This document shows, in pieces, positions 1 through 6,375 of a stretch of 6,642 bases of DNA; within the stretch, counting starts at the first letter, position 1, and each line of letters opens with the position of its first letter. A model generated the notes under the pieces. That model made no database searches. It saw nothing but the letters and a program-made list of their open reading frames with translations, and was not told where the DNA came from. The position numbers were made by a program, and so were the translations under genes. The stretch is from the NCBI GenBank assembly GCA_035653295.1, contig DASRCB010000368.1, positions 1-6,642 on the forward strand. Reading direction: 5' to 3'. The DNA is from DASRCB01 sp035653295 (GTDB lineage: Bacteria > Acidobacteriota > Terriglobia > Bryobacterales > Bryobacteraceae).

Positions 1-24
1 GGCGCTTCCGGCTATTTAGTGGGG
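1..24. repeat. ISL3 left terminal inverted repeat
   Basis: This begins GGCGCTTCC and ends TAGTGGGG. It lies just beyond the 3' end of the transposase gene and partly overlaps its last codons. It pairs with 1279-1302. The window starts exactly at its tip, so the target duplication on this side cannot be read. Confidence 0.7.
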
Positions 25-1250
25 GCCAAGTCCAGACCGCCGCAGTGGAAGTAGATGGCATGCACGAAGTTCTGCCTATTCCTGAAGCCCCGTGCCGTGT
101 ACTTCACCCATTGGATCTTGGCGTTAATGGATTCGCTGCTCGCGTTTGTGATGCGATGCCGAAGGTACGTGATGATGTTGTCGAACCGCCGTTTCAGCAT
201 CCGCGCCACTTCGATCATCGGTTGCAGCCGACTCCGGACGGCCCATCCGTGCCACCACCGGAAGTGTTTCCTCGCCGGCCGTTCGTAGACGTAGTCGTAT
301 AGCGCCATGGCCGTCTCCTTCAACGCCCAGGCGCGCGCCGTCTTCAATCCGCTGTTTCGCAGCTCGGCGAATTCCTTGCGATCCTCCGGTTCCATCTTCG
401 CCGGGTTCCGGAGCCAGTCATACCGTGTCCCCGCCAAGCGGTCATCTCCGGCAGCCTTCAAGGTTTTGTGTTCCTTCCGTCGCACCTTGTCCACGGCATC
501 GCCCAGATGCTTGGCTACATGGAACTTGTCGAACACGATCTTCCCGTCGGCCTCCGGTACGTGTTCCTTCACTGAGGCGATGTACGGGTCCCACATGTCC
601 ATCGCCACTGCCCGAATTCCGCCGATTTGTTCGACCGTTAGCGTTTCCCAGAAACTATCCAAACTGCTCTGCTTCCGGTCTTCGGCCACATACAGTACGC
701 GTCCCCGCATCAGATCGTTCACCAGAGTCAGATAGCTGTGCCCCTTGCGAAACGCCTTCTCGTCTACGCCAATCTCGGCCACCGGTTCGGTTTGCCGCCG
801 CCCCAGACCGCGCTGCACGGCCCGCTCCATGATGCCGTGGATTTCATCCCAGCTCAGATGCAGCAGCCCCGCGACGGCCTTCTGGCTCGCCGCCTTCAAC
901 CACTCGATTGCCAGTGCCTCGAACAGCGCCGTGAATCGACTCGAAGGTTCCGCCCAAGGGAGCTTGACTACCTTGACACCGTGCTCGCGGCATTCGCTCC
1001 GCGGCGGCTGCGCGTGCAAGATCGTCTGATACTGGCAGGTGTCCAGATGCCGCCAGCGCCTCTCCGGCTGGTGATCATACAGCTTGCAGGCCGCTCCGCA
1101 TTCCGCACAGGCCCACTCGATCATCTCGTGGTGACGCAAATAAACGTGGATCTCGCCAACCTCCAATCTCAGGTCAACAGAGTCCACATACCAGGGAGCC
1201 TCGATTCCGAGAATGCGCCGATAAAGTTCATGATCCTGCATCGACGGCAT
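12..1250 (-). CDS. ISL3-family transposase
   Basis: This 412-residue DDE transposase cuts and rejoins the ends of its own element. The N-terminus carries a zinc-finger-like Cys/His cluster of the zf-ISL3 kind (C48, C51, C55, C87, H90). A helix-turn-helix-like region follows around residues 115-145 (QKAVAGLLHLSWDEIHGI). The catalytic domain shows the family's GVDEKAFRKGH block with D163, the block MDMWDPY with D218, the block VFDKFHVAKHL, and the glutamate E373 in NASSESINAKIQ near the C-terminus. The length matches complete family members and no internal stop is seen, so the protein may be functional. The ATG at 1250 has no strong ribosome binding site; a second Met three codons downstream is an alternative start. 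The gene is antisense to the receptor gene it interrupts. Confidence 0.93.
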   Translation of the reverse strand: MPSMQDHELYRRILGIEAPWYVDSVDLRLEVGEIHVYLRHHEMIEWACAECGAACKLYDHQPERRWRHLDTCQYQTILHAQPPRSECREHGVKVVKLPWAEPSSRFTALFEALAIEWLKAASQKAVAGLLHLSWDEIHGIMERAVQRGLGRRQTEPVAEIGVDEKAFRKGHSYLTLVNDLMRGRVLYVAEDRKQSSLDSFWETLTVEQIGGIRAVAMDMWDPYIASVKEHVPEADGKIVFDKFHVAKHLGDAVDKVRRKEHKTLKAAGDDRLAGTRYDWLRNPAKMEPEDRKEFAELRNSGLKTARAWALKETAMALYDYVYERPARKHFRWWHGWAVRSRLQPMIEVARMLKRRFDNIITYLRHRITNASSESINAKIQWVKYTARGFRNRQNFVHAIYFHCGGLDLAPTK

Positions 1251-1278
1251 TGTCGCATGGCGCCGGCCGGTGGCATCG

Positions 1279-1302
1279 CCCCACTACAATCCCTGAATTC
1301 CC
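1279..1302. repeat. ISL3 right terminal inverted repeat
   Basis: Read on the minus strand this starts GGGAATTCAGGG and ends TAGTGGGG, pairing without gaps with 1-24 (about 16 of 24 bases, with the inner 8 identical). It lies about 30 bp upstream of the transposase start. Receptor coding sequence resumes directly beyond it. Confidence 0.65.
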
Positions 1303-2336
1303 ATAAAAATCGGACGCCTTACGCAATGACGGCCAATGTTACGATCGAGCGTCAAATCGGTAGCAGCTATCTTGCGTCTGCCAGTTATGTCGGTTCTCTG
1401 GGGCGGCACTTGCTTACCTCGCTCGGCGCAAATCCCGGCGTTCCATCGCTTTGCCTGGGCCTGAGCCAACCTCAGAACGTTGCTCCAGGCACACCAACAT
1501 GCGGTCCTTTCGGGGAAAATGGCGTTTATACCAGACCGGACGGAACGGTCGTGAACGGGACGCGCGCGCCTTTCAGCAACGAAATCGGAAGCGACGGATA
1601 CTTCGCCAATATGGGCAACTCGAATTACAATGCGCTGCAACTCACGCTGAAGCGCAGCAGAGGTCCGCTGACGCTCCTCGCGAGCTACAGCTACGGCAAA
1701 TCGCTCGATTGGTCGTCGAATCTGCAGGAACAGGTCGACCCATACAGCTACCGCAAGCAGTATGGAATTTCGCGCTTCGATATCAAGCACAACTTCGTTT
1801 TCAGCTACACCTGCGAACTTCCGTTTACCAACGCGTTCCGGACCAGGAGCCGGCTCGCGGATGGCTGGGCGATCTCCGGTACTACGCGCTTTTCCACAGG
1901 GCTGCCGGTTACGTTTGCCAGCTTCGGGGACAACGCTTTGATGGGGGTTCAGAACAACGGCGTCAATGGCGTCAGCATCGATCTTCCCGACGTGGTTCCA
2001 GGAAATCTGCAGATCAATCACGACCCACGGAATGGAAAGCCGTATTTCAACACCTCGCTGTTCAGCCCGAACGCGCTCGGTACGCCGGGCACTTCGTCGC
2101 GCAGGTTCTTTTACAGCCCGGGAATGGCGAACTACAACATCGCCCTTCAAAAGCTGACCCGGCTTTCAGAATCGACGAAAATCGAGCTCCGCTTCGAGAC
2201 TTTCAACACATTCAACCATACGCAGTTTTTCGGTGACGACTTTGTGGACGGCAACATCAATAGCGCCACCTTCGGGTATGTTACACATGCCGCCCCGCCT
2301 CGGATTTCACAGGTAGCGGCGAAGTTCACGTTCTGA
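1303..2336 (+). pseudogene. TonB-dependent receptor, C-terminal fragment (Oar-like), cut by ISL3
   Basis: This is about 344 codons of the C-terminal beta-barrel of an outer-membrane receptor that imports large substrates using TonB energy; the substrate cannot be told. Family marks are TPYAMTANVTIERQ with SYVGSLGRHL near the start, NYNALQLTLKR followed by LLASYSYGKSLDWSS, FDIKHNFVFSYTCELPF, ADGWAISGTTRFSTGLPVTF, IELRFETFNTFNHTQF, and a last strand ending in Phe (AAKFTF), the usual signal for outer-membrane assembly. The signal peptide, N-terminal carboxypeptidase-like domain and plug domain are missing; they would lie upstream of the window if the ISL3 simply inserted. The reading frame happens to stay open backward through the IS (antisense) to 738, but residues encoded before 1303 are not receptor sequence. 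The fragment is unlikely to give a working receptor. Confidence 0.85.
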
Positions 2337-2416
2337 ATGGTTGCCAAAGGAGATTGGCCCTGTGGCCAGCGTGCCGGTATTCCATGGAGGCAGAATGAGC
2401 ATTGACGGAGCGTAAA
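2337..2416 (+). promoter_or_regulatory. Receptor-mgtC intergenic leader with possible 6-codon mini-ORF
   Basis: This 80-bp gap holds a small hairpin (TGGCC-CTGT-GGCCA, within 2355-2368) and two ribosome-binding-like sites. GGAGG at 2386-2390 sits 4 nt before an ATG at 2395 that opens a six-codon frame (MSIDGA, stop at 2413-2415). GGAG at 2407-2410 sits 6 nt before the mgtC ATG at 2417. The mini-ORF stop ends one base before the mgtC start, an arrangement that allows translational coupling. Short leader peptides do control mgtC in Salmonella, but this one has no proline or regulatory run, so its function is inference only. No convincing promoter or terminator was seen. Confidence 0.3.
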
Positions 2417-3160
2417 ATGGCTGATTTGACAATCCAGAGCTTTGCAGCACGGTTCGCTGTGGCACTGGTCCTTGGTGCGCTCATCGGGTTGGAACGGCAA
2501 TGGCGGCAGCGAATGGCAGGCACCCGCACCAACGCTTTGGTGGCCGGCGGCGCGGCGGTGTTCAGCATGTGCGGCTTCCTGGTTACCGGAGACGCCACCG
2601 CTCAGGGGCGCATCGTCTCGTATGTGGTTTCCGGAGTCGGCTTCCTCGGCACCGGCGTGATTTTCAAGGAGAGTACCCAGGTTCGCGGCCTGAACACAGC
2701 CGCCACGATCTGGTGTTCAGCAGCAGTAGGGGTAGTTACCGCCTTGGGATATCCACATTATGCCGCCATTGTGATGGCCGGAGTGCTGCTTACGAACACC
2801 GCTTTGCGACCGCTGGCTTATAAACTGCATCCCCCTGCGGCTGAATTCAAACCGGAGGCGGTCTGCTACCATGTGGAGCTCACCTGCCGAGCGCAGGAGG
2901 AATCCCGGGTCCGTTCATTGCTTTTGCAAACAGTCGGCCGTCTACCCTGCGCGCTTTACGCCTTGCGCAGCGAAGATCAACCCTGCGGTGTCCTGGTGGA
3001 CGCGGACGTGCGGTTGCCGGGTCGCAACGACGAAATACTGGAGCAGATCGTAACCAGGCTGTCCCTCGAGGATTGCGTCACCGCGATCAGTTGGAAGTTG
3101 TTGCCCTCCTCAGGCGAACACCCAACCAGGTTGAGCACCGCGATCCAGGAAGAAACCTAG
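2417..3160 (+). CDS. mgtC: MgtC/SapB family inner-membrane protein
   Basis: A 247-residue protein. The N-terminal half is the MgtC domain, with about five membrane helices (roughly residues 8-25, 39-57, 65-83, 93-112 and 113-132). It carries the family's conserved blocks: LGALIGLERQ, AGTRTNALVAGGAAVFS, SGVGFLGTGVIF and VRGLNTAATIWCSAAVG. A soluble C-terminal domain (about 145-230) matches in size and position the ACT-like tail of long MgtC proteins. The family is linked to growth in low magnesium and, in Salmonella, to restraint of the F1Fo ATP synthase and survival in macrophages; in a soil-type bacterium magnesium or membrane-potential homeostasis is the more cautious reading. I chose the ATG at 2417 because GGAG lies 6 nt upstream; an in-frame TTG at 2402 would add five residues. 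It follows the receptor remnant on the same strand and looks intact. Confidence 0.9.
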   Translation: MADLTIQSFAARFAVALVLGALIGLERQWRQRMAGTRTNALVAGGAAVFSMCGFLVTGDATAQGRIVSYVVSGVGFLGTGVIFKESTQVRGLNTAATIWCSAAVGVVTALGYPHYAAIVMAGVLLTNTALRPLAYKLHPPAAEFKPEAVCYHVELTCRAQEESRVRSLLLQTVGRLPCALYALRSEDQPCGVLVDADVRLPGRNDEILEQIVTRLSLEDCVTAISWKLLPSSGEHPTRLSTAIQEET

Positions 3161-3564
3161 AGGAGCGGCTTCGACCGCGAACCGACAACAGCCAATGTCG
3201 GGATTTCGCCCATGGTAGCTGCCCCGGGGCAGGATCGGTTGCGGGGCGAGGCGCGGGCGCTTTGGATCCAAAGGGCCTCGTTCGCCTCGGCCTCCGCTCC
3301 TCCACGCGGGGAGTTGTGTGAAAGCGGAGATCCGAAGGCAGCATCACGGAGACGGAGAATATACAGTGCACGACGCATTCGGGTGTAGCTGATTTCCGAT
3401 TCGGATAGTGATGAGTCCGCGGCCTCGACGAGACCCAAGTTCCGTTGCCGCTCCGCCAGGTCAGCGTAAATCTGGGCGACCGCCACTTCAGTCCGAAGGA
3501 ATTCCTTTTCGGTTGGAGCAGTACTTCTAGAGCGTTTCTCGGGCTTCATCTCAGCTTGAAACAT
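3157..3564 (-). CDS. Small hypothetical protein, possibly 5'-truncated by IS21
   Basis: A 135-codon frame that converges on mgtC and overlaps its stop by 4 bp. Residues about 20-70 (from FLRTEVAVAQIYADLAE to ISYTRMRRAL) look like real protein: a helical, charged stretch resembling short tetratricopeptide-like helical proteins found in acidobacteria. This resemblance is from memory and unverified. The rest, after about residue 72, is rich in Arg, Ala and Ser with no recognisable pattern and may be readthrough beyond a decayed 3' end. The ATG at 3564 is only 6 bases outside the IS21 tip, and the only Shine-Dalgarno-like run (AGGAG) lies inside the IS 13 nt away. The native promoter, and perhaps the first codons, have therefore probably been lost. 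Another Met lies at 3549. No function can be assigned. Confidence 0.4.
   Translation of the reverse strand: MFQAEMKPEKRSRSTAPTEKEFLRTEVAVAQIYADLAERQRNLGLVEAADSSLSESEISYTRMRRALYILRLRDAAFGSPLSHNSPRGGAEAEANEALWIQSARASPRNRSCPGAATMGEIPTLAVVGSRSKPLL
3219..3232. repeat. 14-bp perfect palindrome
   Basis: CTGCCCCGGGGCAG is a perfect palindrome without a loop, 58 bp past the mgtC stop and inside the doubtful 3' part of the convergent small gene. It lacks a T-run on either strand, so it does not qualify as an intrinsic terminator. It could be a protein-binding site or chance in GC-rich DNA. Confidence 0.3.
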
Positions 3565-3574
3565 AATGGTGCGG

Positions 3575-3771
3575 ATTCTCCTCGATTCCGATCACCGTTC
3601 TCATCTGAAACCGATCACCATTCTCCTCTGAATCCGATCAGTGTTCTCACGCGAAACCGATCAAGCATTCTCCTGGCAAACCGATCACTTTTCCCCTTCG
3701 GGGAGAACAGTGATCGGAATGGGAGAACAGTGATCGGAATCCGGTGAGAATGCCGATCGGAACGGGAGAAG
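3575..3771. repeat. IS21 left-end repeat array, five direct and three inverted units
   Basis: Five back-to-back units of the form RTTCTC...CCGATCA lie at 3575-3596, 3597-3619, 3620-3642, 3643-3666 and 3667-3690. Three units in the opposite orientation (TGATCGGAAT...GAGAAY type) lie at 3709-3728, 3729-3751 and 3752-3771. At the switch, CCGATCACT (3681-3689) and AGTGATCGG (3709-3717) form perfect 9-bp arms around an inner TCCCC-TTC-GGGGA hairpin (3692-3704). The units are presumably IstA binding sites. The inverted set lies nearest istA, where it could also serve as an operator or as a block to transcription entering from outside; that part is inference. Confidence 0.85.
3701..3740. repeat. Perfect 20-bp tandem duplication in the IS21 left end
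   Basis: GGGAGAACAGTGATCGGAAT occurs twice in direct succession with no mismatch. The other units of the array differ from each other at several positions, so this pair looks like a recent local duplication of one inverted unit. Confidence 0.95.
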
Positions 3772-3832
3772 GGCGATCCGGCGCTGGACAAAACCGGGGC
3801 TACGATGGGGCGCCCAGGAGGGGCCGCCCCCG

Positions 3833-5377
3833 TTGCCCAGAAAGAGGAAGTCCATGCGCAAGATCCACGAAATTCTCCGGCTGCACTTCGAACAGAAACT
3901 CGGTCAGCGGCAGATCGCCCGCAGCGCCAATGTCAGCCAAAGCACCGTCCACGATTACCTGGTCCGCGCCGAACACGCCAACCTGGCCTGGCCCTTAGCC
4001 GAGGACTGGGACGAGACCCGGCTGGAGGTCGCCTTGTTCCCTTCCGCGCCGGCCGCCGAGCGGCCCACCAAACAACCGCTGCCGGATTTCGCCGCGCTCG
4101 GCCAACAGCGGGAGCAGCACCGCGATTTGACCCTGGAGCTGCTGTGGGAGGAATACCGGCAGCAGCATCCGGACGGCTTCAGCTATCCGCACTTCTGCAA
4201 GCTCTATCGCCGTTGGCGCAAGCAACAGGACGTCGTACTGCGCCAGGAACACCGGCCCGGTGAGAAGCTGTTTCTGGACTGGGCCGGCGCCACCATTCCC
4301 ATCTATGCCGGCGACGGCACGGTCCACGCCGCGCCGCTGTTCGTCAGCGCGCTGGGCGTCTCCAGCTACACCTACGCCGAAGCCGTCCCCAACCAGCAGA
4401 TGGAAAACTGGCTGAAAGTGCAGATGAACGCCCTGGAGTTCTACGGCGGCTGCCCGCAACTGCTCATCCCCGACAACACCAAAACCGGCGTCAGCCGGGC
4501 CTGCCTGTACGAGCCGGACCTGAATCCCACGTACCAGGAGTTCGCCGCGCACTACCATCTGGCGGTTATGCCGGCGCGTCCGCGCAAGCCGCGCGACAAG
4601 GCCAAGGTAGAGAGCGCCGTGCAGGTGGTGCAGCGCTGGATCGTGATGTGCCTGCGGCACCGACGCTTCCTCTCGCTGGCGGAATGCAACCAGGCGATCC
4701 GCGAGCTCCTCGGGCAGCTCAATCAGCGGCCCTTCCGCAAACGGCGCGACGAGAGCCGGGCCTCGCTGTTCGCCAAGGTCGACCGGCCCGCGCTGCGGCC
4801 GCTGCCCGCGCAGCGCTATGACCTGAGCCAGTGGGCGCAGGCGCGCGTGAACATCGATTACCACATCGCCTTCGACGGCAACTTCTACAGCGTGCCCTAC
4901 ACGCTCACCGGCGAGGTGGTGGACGTGCGTTCCACGCCGGCCACGGTGGAGATCTTTCATCGCTCGGAACGCGTGGCCTCGCACCTGCGCAGCCGCGGAC
5001 GCAACCAGCCGGTGACCCAGGCCGATCACCGGCCCAAGAGCCATCAGGCGCATCTGGAGTGGACGCCTTCGCGCATGGTGGAGTGGGCGGGGAAGGTGGG
5101 GCCGCACACGGCGCAGCTCGTCCAGAGGATTCTGGAGGCCAAACCGCATCCTGAGATGGGATACCGCGCCTGCCTGGGGCTGATCCGGCTGGCGCGGAAG
5201 CACTCGCCGGAGCGCATGGAGGCAGCCGCGGTGCGCGCGATCACGACCGGCGCCATCGGTTACCGTCATGTCAAATCGATTCTCGAAAACCGGCTGGACT
5301 CGCAGCCGCTGGCGCCGCCGCCGCCTCGGATCACCCCGGATCACGAGAATCTGCGCGGGCCGGAGTACTTCCAATAG
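3833..5377 (+). CDS. istA: IS21 transposase IstA
   Basis: A 514-residue DDE transposase that works with IstB. An N-terminal helix-turn-helix lies at about residues 10-48 (KLGQRQIARSANVSQSTVHDYL) and would bind the end repeats. The integrase-like catalytic core shows all three acidic residues: D149 in KLFLDWAGAT, D214 in LIPDNTKTGV and E260 in RPRKPRDKAKVESAVQ. The C-terminal Mu-type domain includes the YHIAFDGNFYSVPYTL block near 343-358. Length and motif order match complete IstA proteins. The TTG at 3833 has AGGAGGGG at 3816-3823 (9-nt spacing), and its N-terminus MPRKRKSMRKI resembles known family members. The ATG at 3854 with AGAGGA 5 nt upstream is nearly as good a start and would remove seven residues. 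The gene ends 9 bp before istB. Confidence 0.95.
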   Translation: MPRKRKSMRKIHEILRLHFEQKLGQRQIARSANVSQSTVHDYLVRAEHANLAWPLAEDWDETRLEVALFPSAPAAERPTKQPLPDFAALGQQREQHRDLTLELLWEEYRQQHPDGFSYPHFCKLYRRWRKQQDVVLRQEHRPGEKLFLDWAGATIPIYAGDGTVHAAPLFVSALGVSSYTYAEAVPNQQMENWLKVQMNALEFYGGCPQLLIPDNTKTGVSRACLYEPDLNPTYQEFAAHYHLAVMPARPRKPRDKAKVESAVQVVQRWIVMCLRHRRFLSLAECNQAIRELLGQLNQRPFRKRRDESRASLFAKVDRPALRPLPAQRYDLSQWAQARVNIDYHIAFDGNFYSVPYTLTGEVVDVRSTPATVEIFHRSERVASHLRSRGRNQPVTQADHRPKSHQAHLEWTPSRMVEWAGKVGPHTAQLVQRILEAKPHPEMGYRACLGLIRLARKHSPERMEAAAVRAITTGAIGYRHVKSILENRLDSQPLAPPPPRITPDHENLRGPEYFQ

Positions 5378-5386
5378 GAGACCGCC

Positions 5387-6130
5387 ATGCTACAACAACC
5401 GACGTTACAAAAACTGGAAGCCATGCGGCTGCACGGTATGGCGCAAGCCCTACGCGAGATGGCGAGCAACGAGACGGCCAGCGAGCTGAGCTTCGAAGAC
5501 CGTCTGGCGCTGCTGGTGGACCGGCAGTTCACGTGGCGGCAGAACGAAGCCCTACAGGCGCGACTGCGACGGGCGAAGCTGCGCGCCAATGCCTCGGTCG
5601 AGGATATCGATTATCGCGCCGCGCGCGGGCTCGATAAGACGCTGTTGCGGTCGCTGACGGCCGATTCGGCGTGGGTCGAGCGGCACGAGAACATTTTCGT
5701 GTGCGGTCCGACGGGCGTGGGCAAGAGCTATCTGGCCTGCGCGCTGGCGCAGAAGGCGTGCCGCGACGGATACTCGGCATATTACACGCGGGCAGCGGCG
5801 CTGTTCCGCGATCTGGCGCTGGCGCGGGCCGACGGGAGTTTGCGCAGTCTGCTCGTGAGGCTGAGCAAGGTGGACGTGCTGGTGGTGGACGACTGGGCGA
5901 TGACGCCGCTGGCGGAAACTGAAGCGCGCGACTTCTGGGAGATCTGCGAGGATCGCTGCCAGACGCGGTCGTTACTCCTGACCTCGCAGATGCCGGTGGC
6001 GAAGTGGCATCAGCAGATCGGCGACTCGACGGTGGCGGAGGGAATCCTGGACCGCATCGTGCATCGGGCGCACCGGATCGAGCTGCGCGGGGAGTCGATG
6101 CGGAAGAACCCGCCGAAACCGGAGCGCTAA
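5387..6130 (+). CDS. istB: IS21 helper ATPase IstB
   Basis: A 247-residue AAA+ ATPase, DnaA/DnaC-like, that binds target DNA and stimulates IstA. The N-terminal helical domain (about 1-95) includes LEAMRLHGMAQALREM, typical of IstB. Walker A is GPTGVGKS (107-114) and Walker B is VDVLVVDDW with D168-D169. A sensor-I-like LLLTSQMP lies at 197-203, and DRIVHRAHRIEL (222-233) carries the arginine-finger region. All nucleotide-binding residues are kept. AGGAG (5376-5380), which overlaps the istA stop, is 6 nt before the ATG, so the two genes are one translationally close operon. The length is normal for the family. Only hairpins and end repeats lie downstream. Confidence 0.95.
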   Translation: MLQQPTLQKLEAMRLHGMAQALREMASNETASELSFEDRLALLVDRQFTWRQNEALQARLRRAKLRANASVEDIDYRAARGLDKTLLRSLTADSAWVERHENIFVCGPTGVGKSYLACALAQKACRDGYSAYYTRAAALFRDLALARADGSLRSLLVRLSKVDVLVVDDWAMTPLAETEARDFWEICEDRCQTRSLLLTSQMPVAKWHQQIGDSTVAEGILDRIVHRAHRIELRGESMRKNPPKPER

Positions 6131-6141
6131 AAGCGCGCTCC
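6121..6141 (+). other. Hairpin over the istB stop codon
   Basis: GGAGCGC (6121-6127) and GCGCTCC (6135-6141) are perfect 7-bp arms around TAAAAGC, which contains the istB stop. No T-run follows directly, so on its own it is not a terminator. It may protect the 3' end of the istAB message. Confidence 0.5.
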
Positions 6142-6161
6142 GGGCCGCTGTGTGCCGAGGC

Positions 6162-6202
6162 GGGGAACAGGGGCTGCGCCCCTTTTCCCCGGACTCCTTT
6201 TT
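6162..6202 (+). terminator. Probable intrinsic terminator of istAB
   Basis: Arms 6162-6174 and 6178-6190 pair at 12 of 13 positions (GGGGAACAGGGGC against GCCCCTTTTCCCC) around a TGC loop, giving a very stable stem 32 bp after istB. A five-T run comes at 6198-6202, about 7 nt past the stem, which is farther than ideal. Termination is likely but not certain. Confidence 0.6.
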
Positions 6203-6215
6203 CCGCGGTGCGGCT

Positions 6216-6305
6216 CAGCGTCGCTGCGCTCCGACCGGGGAGGATTCTCTTGCGATTCCGATCACTTCGGGTTAGAGTCAGAAGGCCAGCGTCGCTTCGC
6301 TCCGA
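6216..6305 (+). repeat. Pair of 19-bp near-identical direct repeats in the IS21 right end
   Basis: CAGCGTCGCTGCGCTCCGA at 6216-6234 recurs at 6287-6305 with a single change (G to T at the eleventh base). One right-end-type unit (6244-6267) lies between the copies. The pattern suggests a local duplication of the element's inner right end. Confidence 0.75.
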
Positions 6306-6375
6306 TCTCGCTGATCGACTACCGGAGAATGATGATCGGTTTCAGATGAGAACGGTGATCGATTTCGAGAGAATC
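6244..6375. repeat. IS21 right-end repeat array
   Basis: Three units oriented toward the right tip lie at 6312-6330, 6331-6353 and 6354-6375; they match the left-end units in inverted orientation. A fourth, at 6244-6267 (ATTCTC...CCGATCAC), points the other way. The outer two are near-exact inverted copies of the outer left units. These are the presumed IstA binding sites of this end. Confidence 0.8.

Larger units (their letters stand above)
1..1302 (-). mobile_element. ISL3-family insertion sequence, complete
   Basis: A single minus-strand transposase gene fills almost the whole element. The tips at 1-24 and 1279-1302 (reverse complement) align without gaps at about 16 of 24 positions, including a shared TAGTGGGG block, and both begin with GG. 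A tip of the form GGCnCTTCC is typical of ISL3 elements. The 1302-bp length fits the family, and the element carries no cargo. ISL3 elements usually make 8-bp AT-rich target duplications; the 8 bases after the right tip, ATAAAAAT (1303-1310), would be one copy, but the other copy would lie just outside the window. The element splits a TonB-dependent receptor gene. The right boundary is inferred from repeat alignment and could be off by a few bases. Confidence 0.8.

Noticed and set aside
1284..2150. 288-codon minus-strand frame opposite the receptor fragment
   Set aside because: It shadows clear beta-barrel coding on the plus strand and crosses the ISL3 right end, so it cannot be an ancestral gene.
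2354..2383. TTGGCC and TATTCC spaced 18 bp apart as a promoter for mgtC
   Set aside because: Agreement with the -10 consensus is poor and the candidate -35 lies in a small hairpin; too weak to call.
2337..2405. 22-codon frame starting one base after the receptor stop
   Set aside because: It has no ribosome binding site of its own and no recognisable pattern, and it overlaps better-supported start signals for mgtC. It was judged chance.
3219..3232. Perfect palindrome after mgtC as a transcription terminator
   Set aside because: It has no loop and no T-run on either strand; kept only as a palindrome.
3575..3771. Regularly spaced short repeats that could suggest a CRISPR array
   Set aside because: There are no unique spacers: the units abut one another, are degenerate, switch orientation and recur at the other end of the IS. 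They are IS21 end repeats.
3995..5374. 459-codon open frame on the minus strand opposite istA
   Set aside because: It is the antisense of a high-GC istA gene with all catalytic motifs on the plus strand. The antisense product is Arg/Leu-rich with no recognisable domain.
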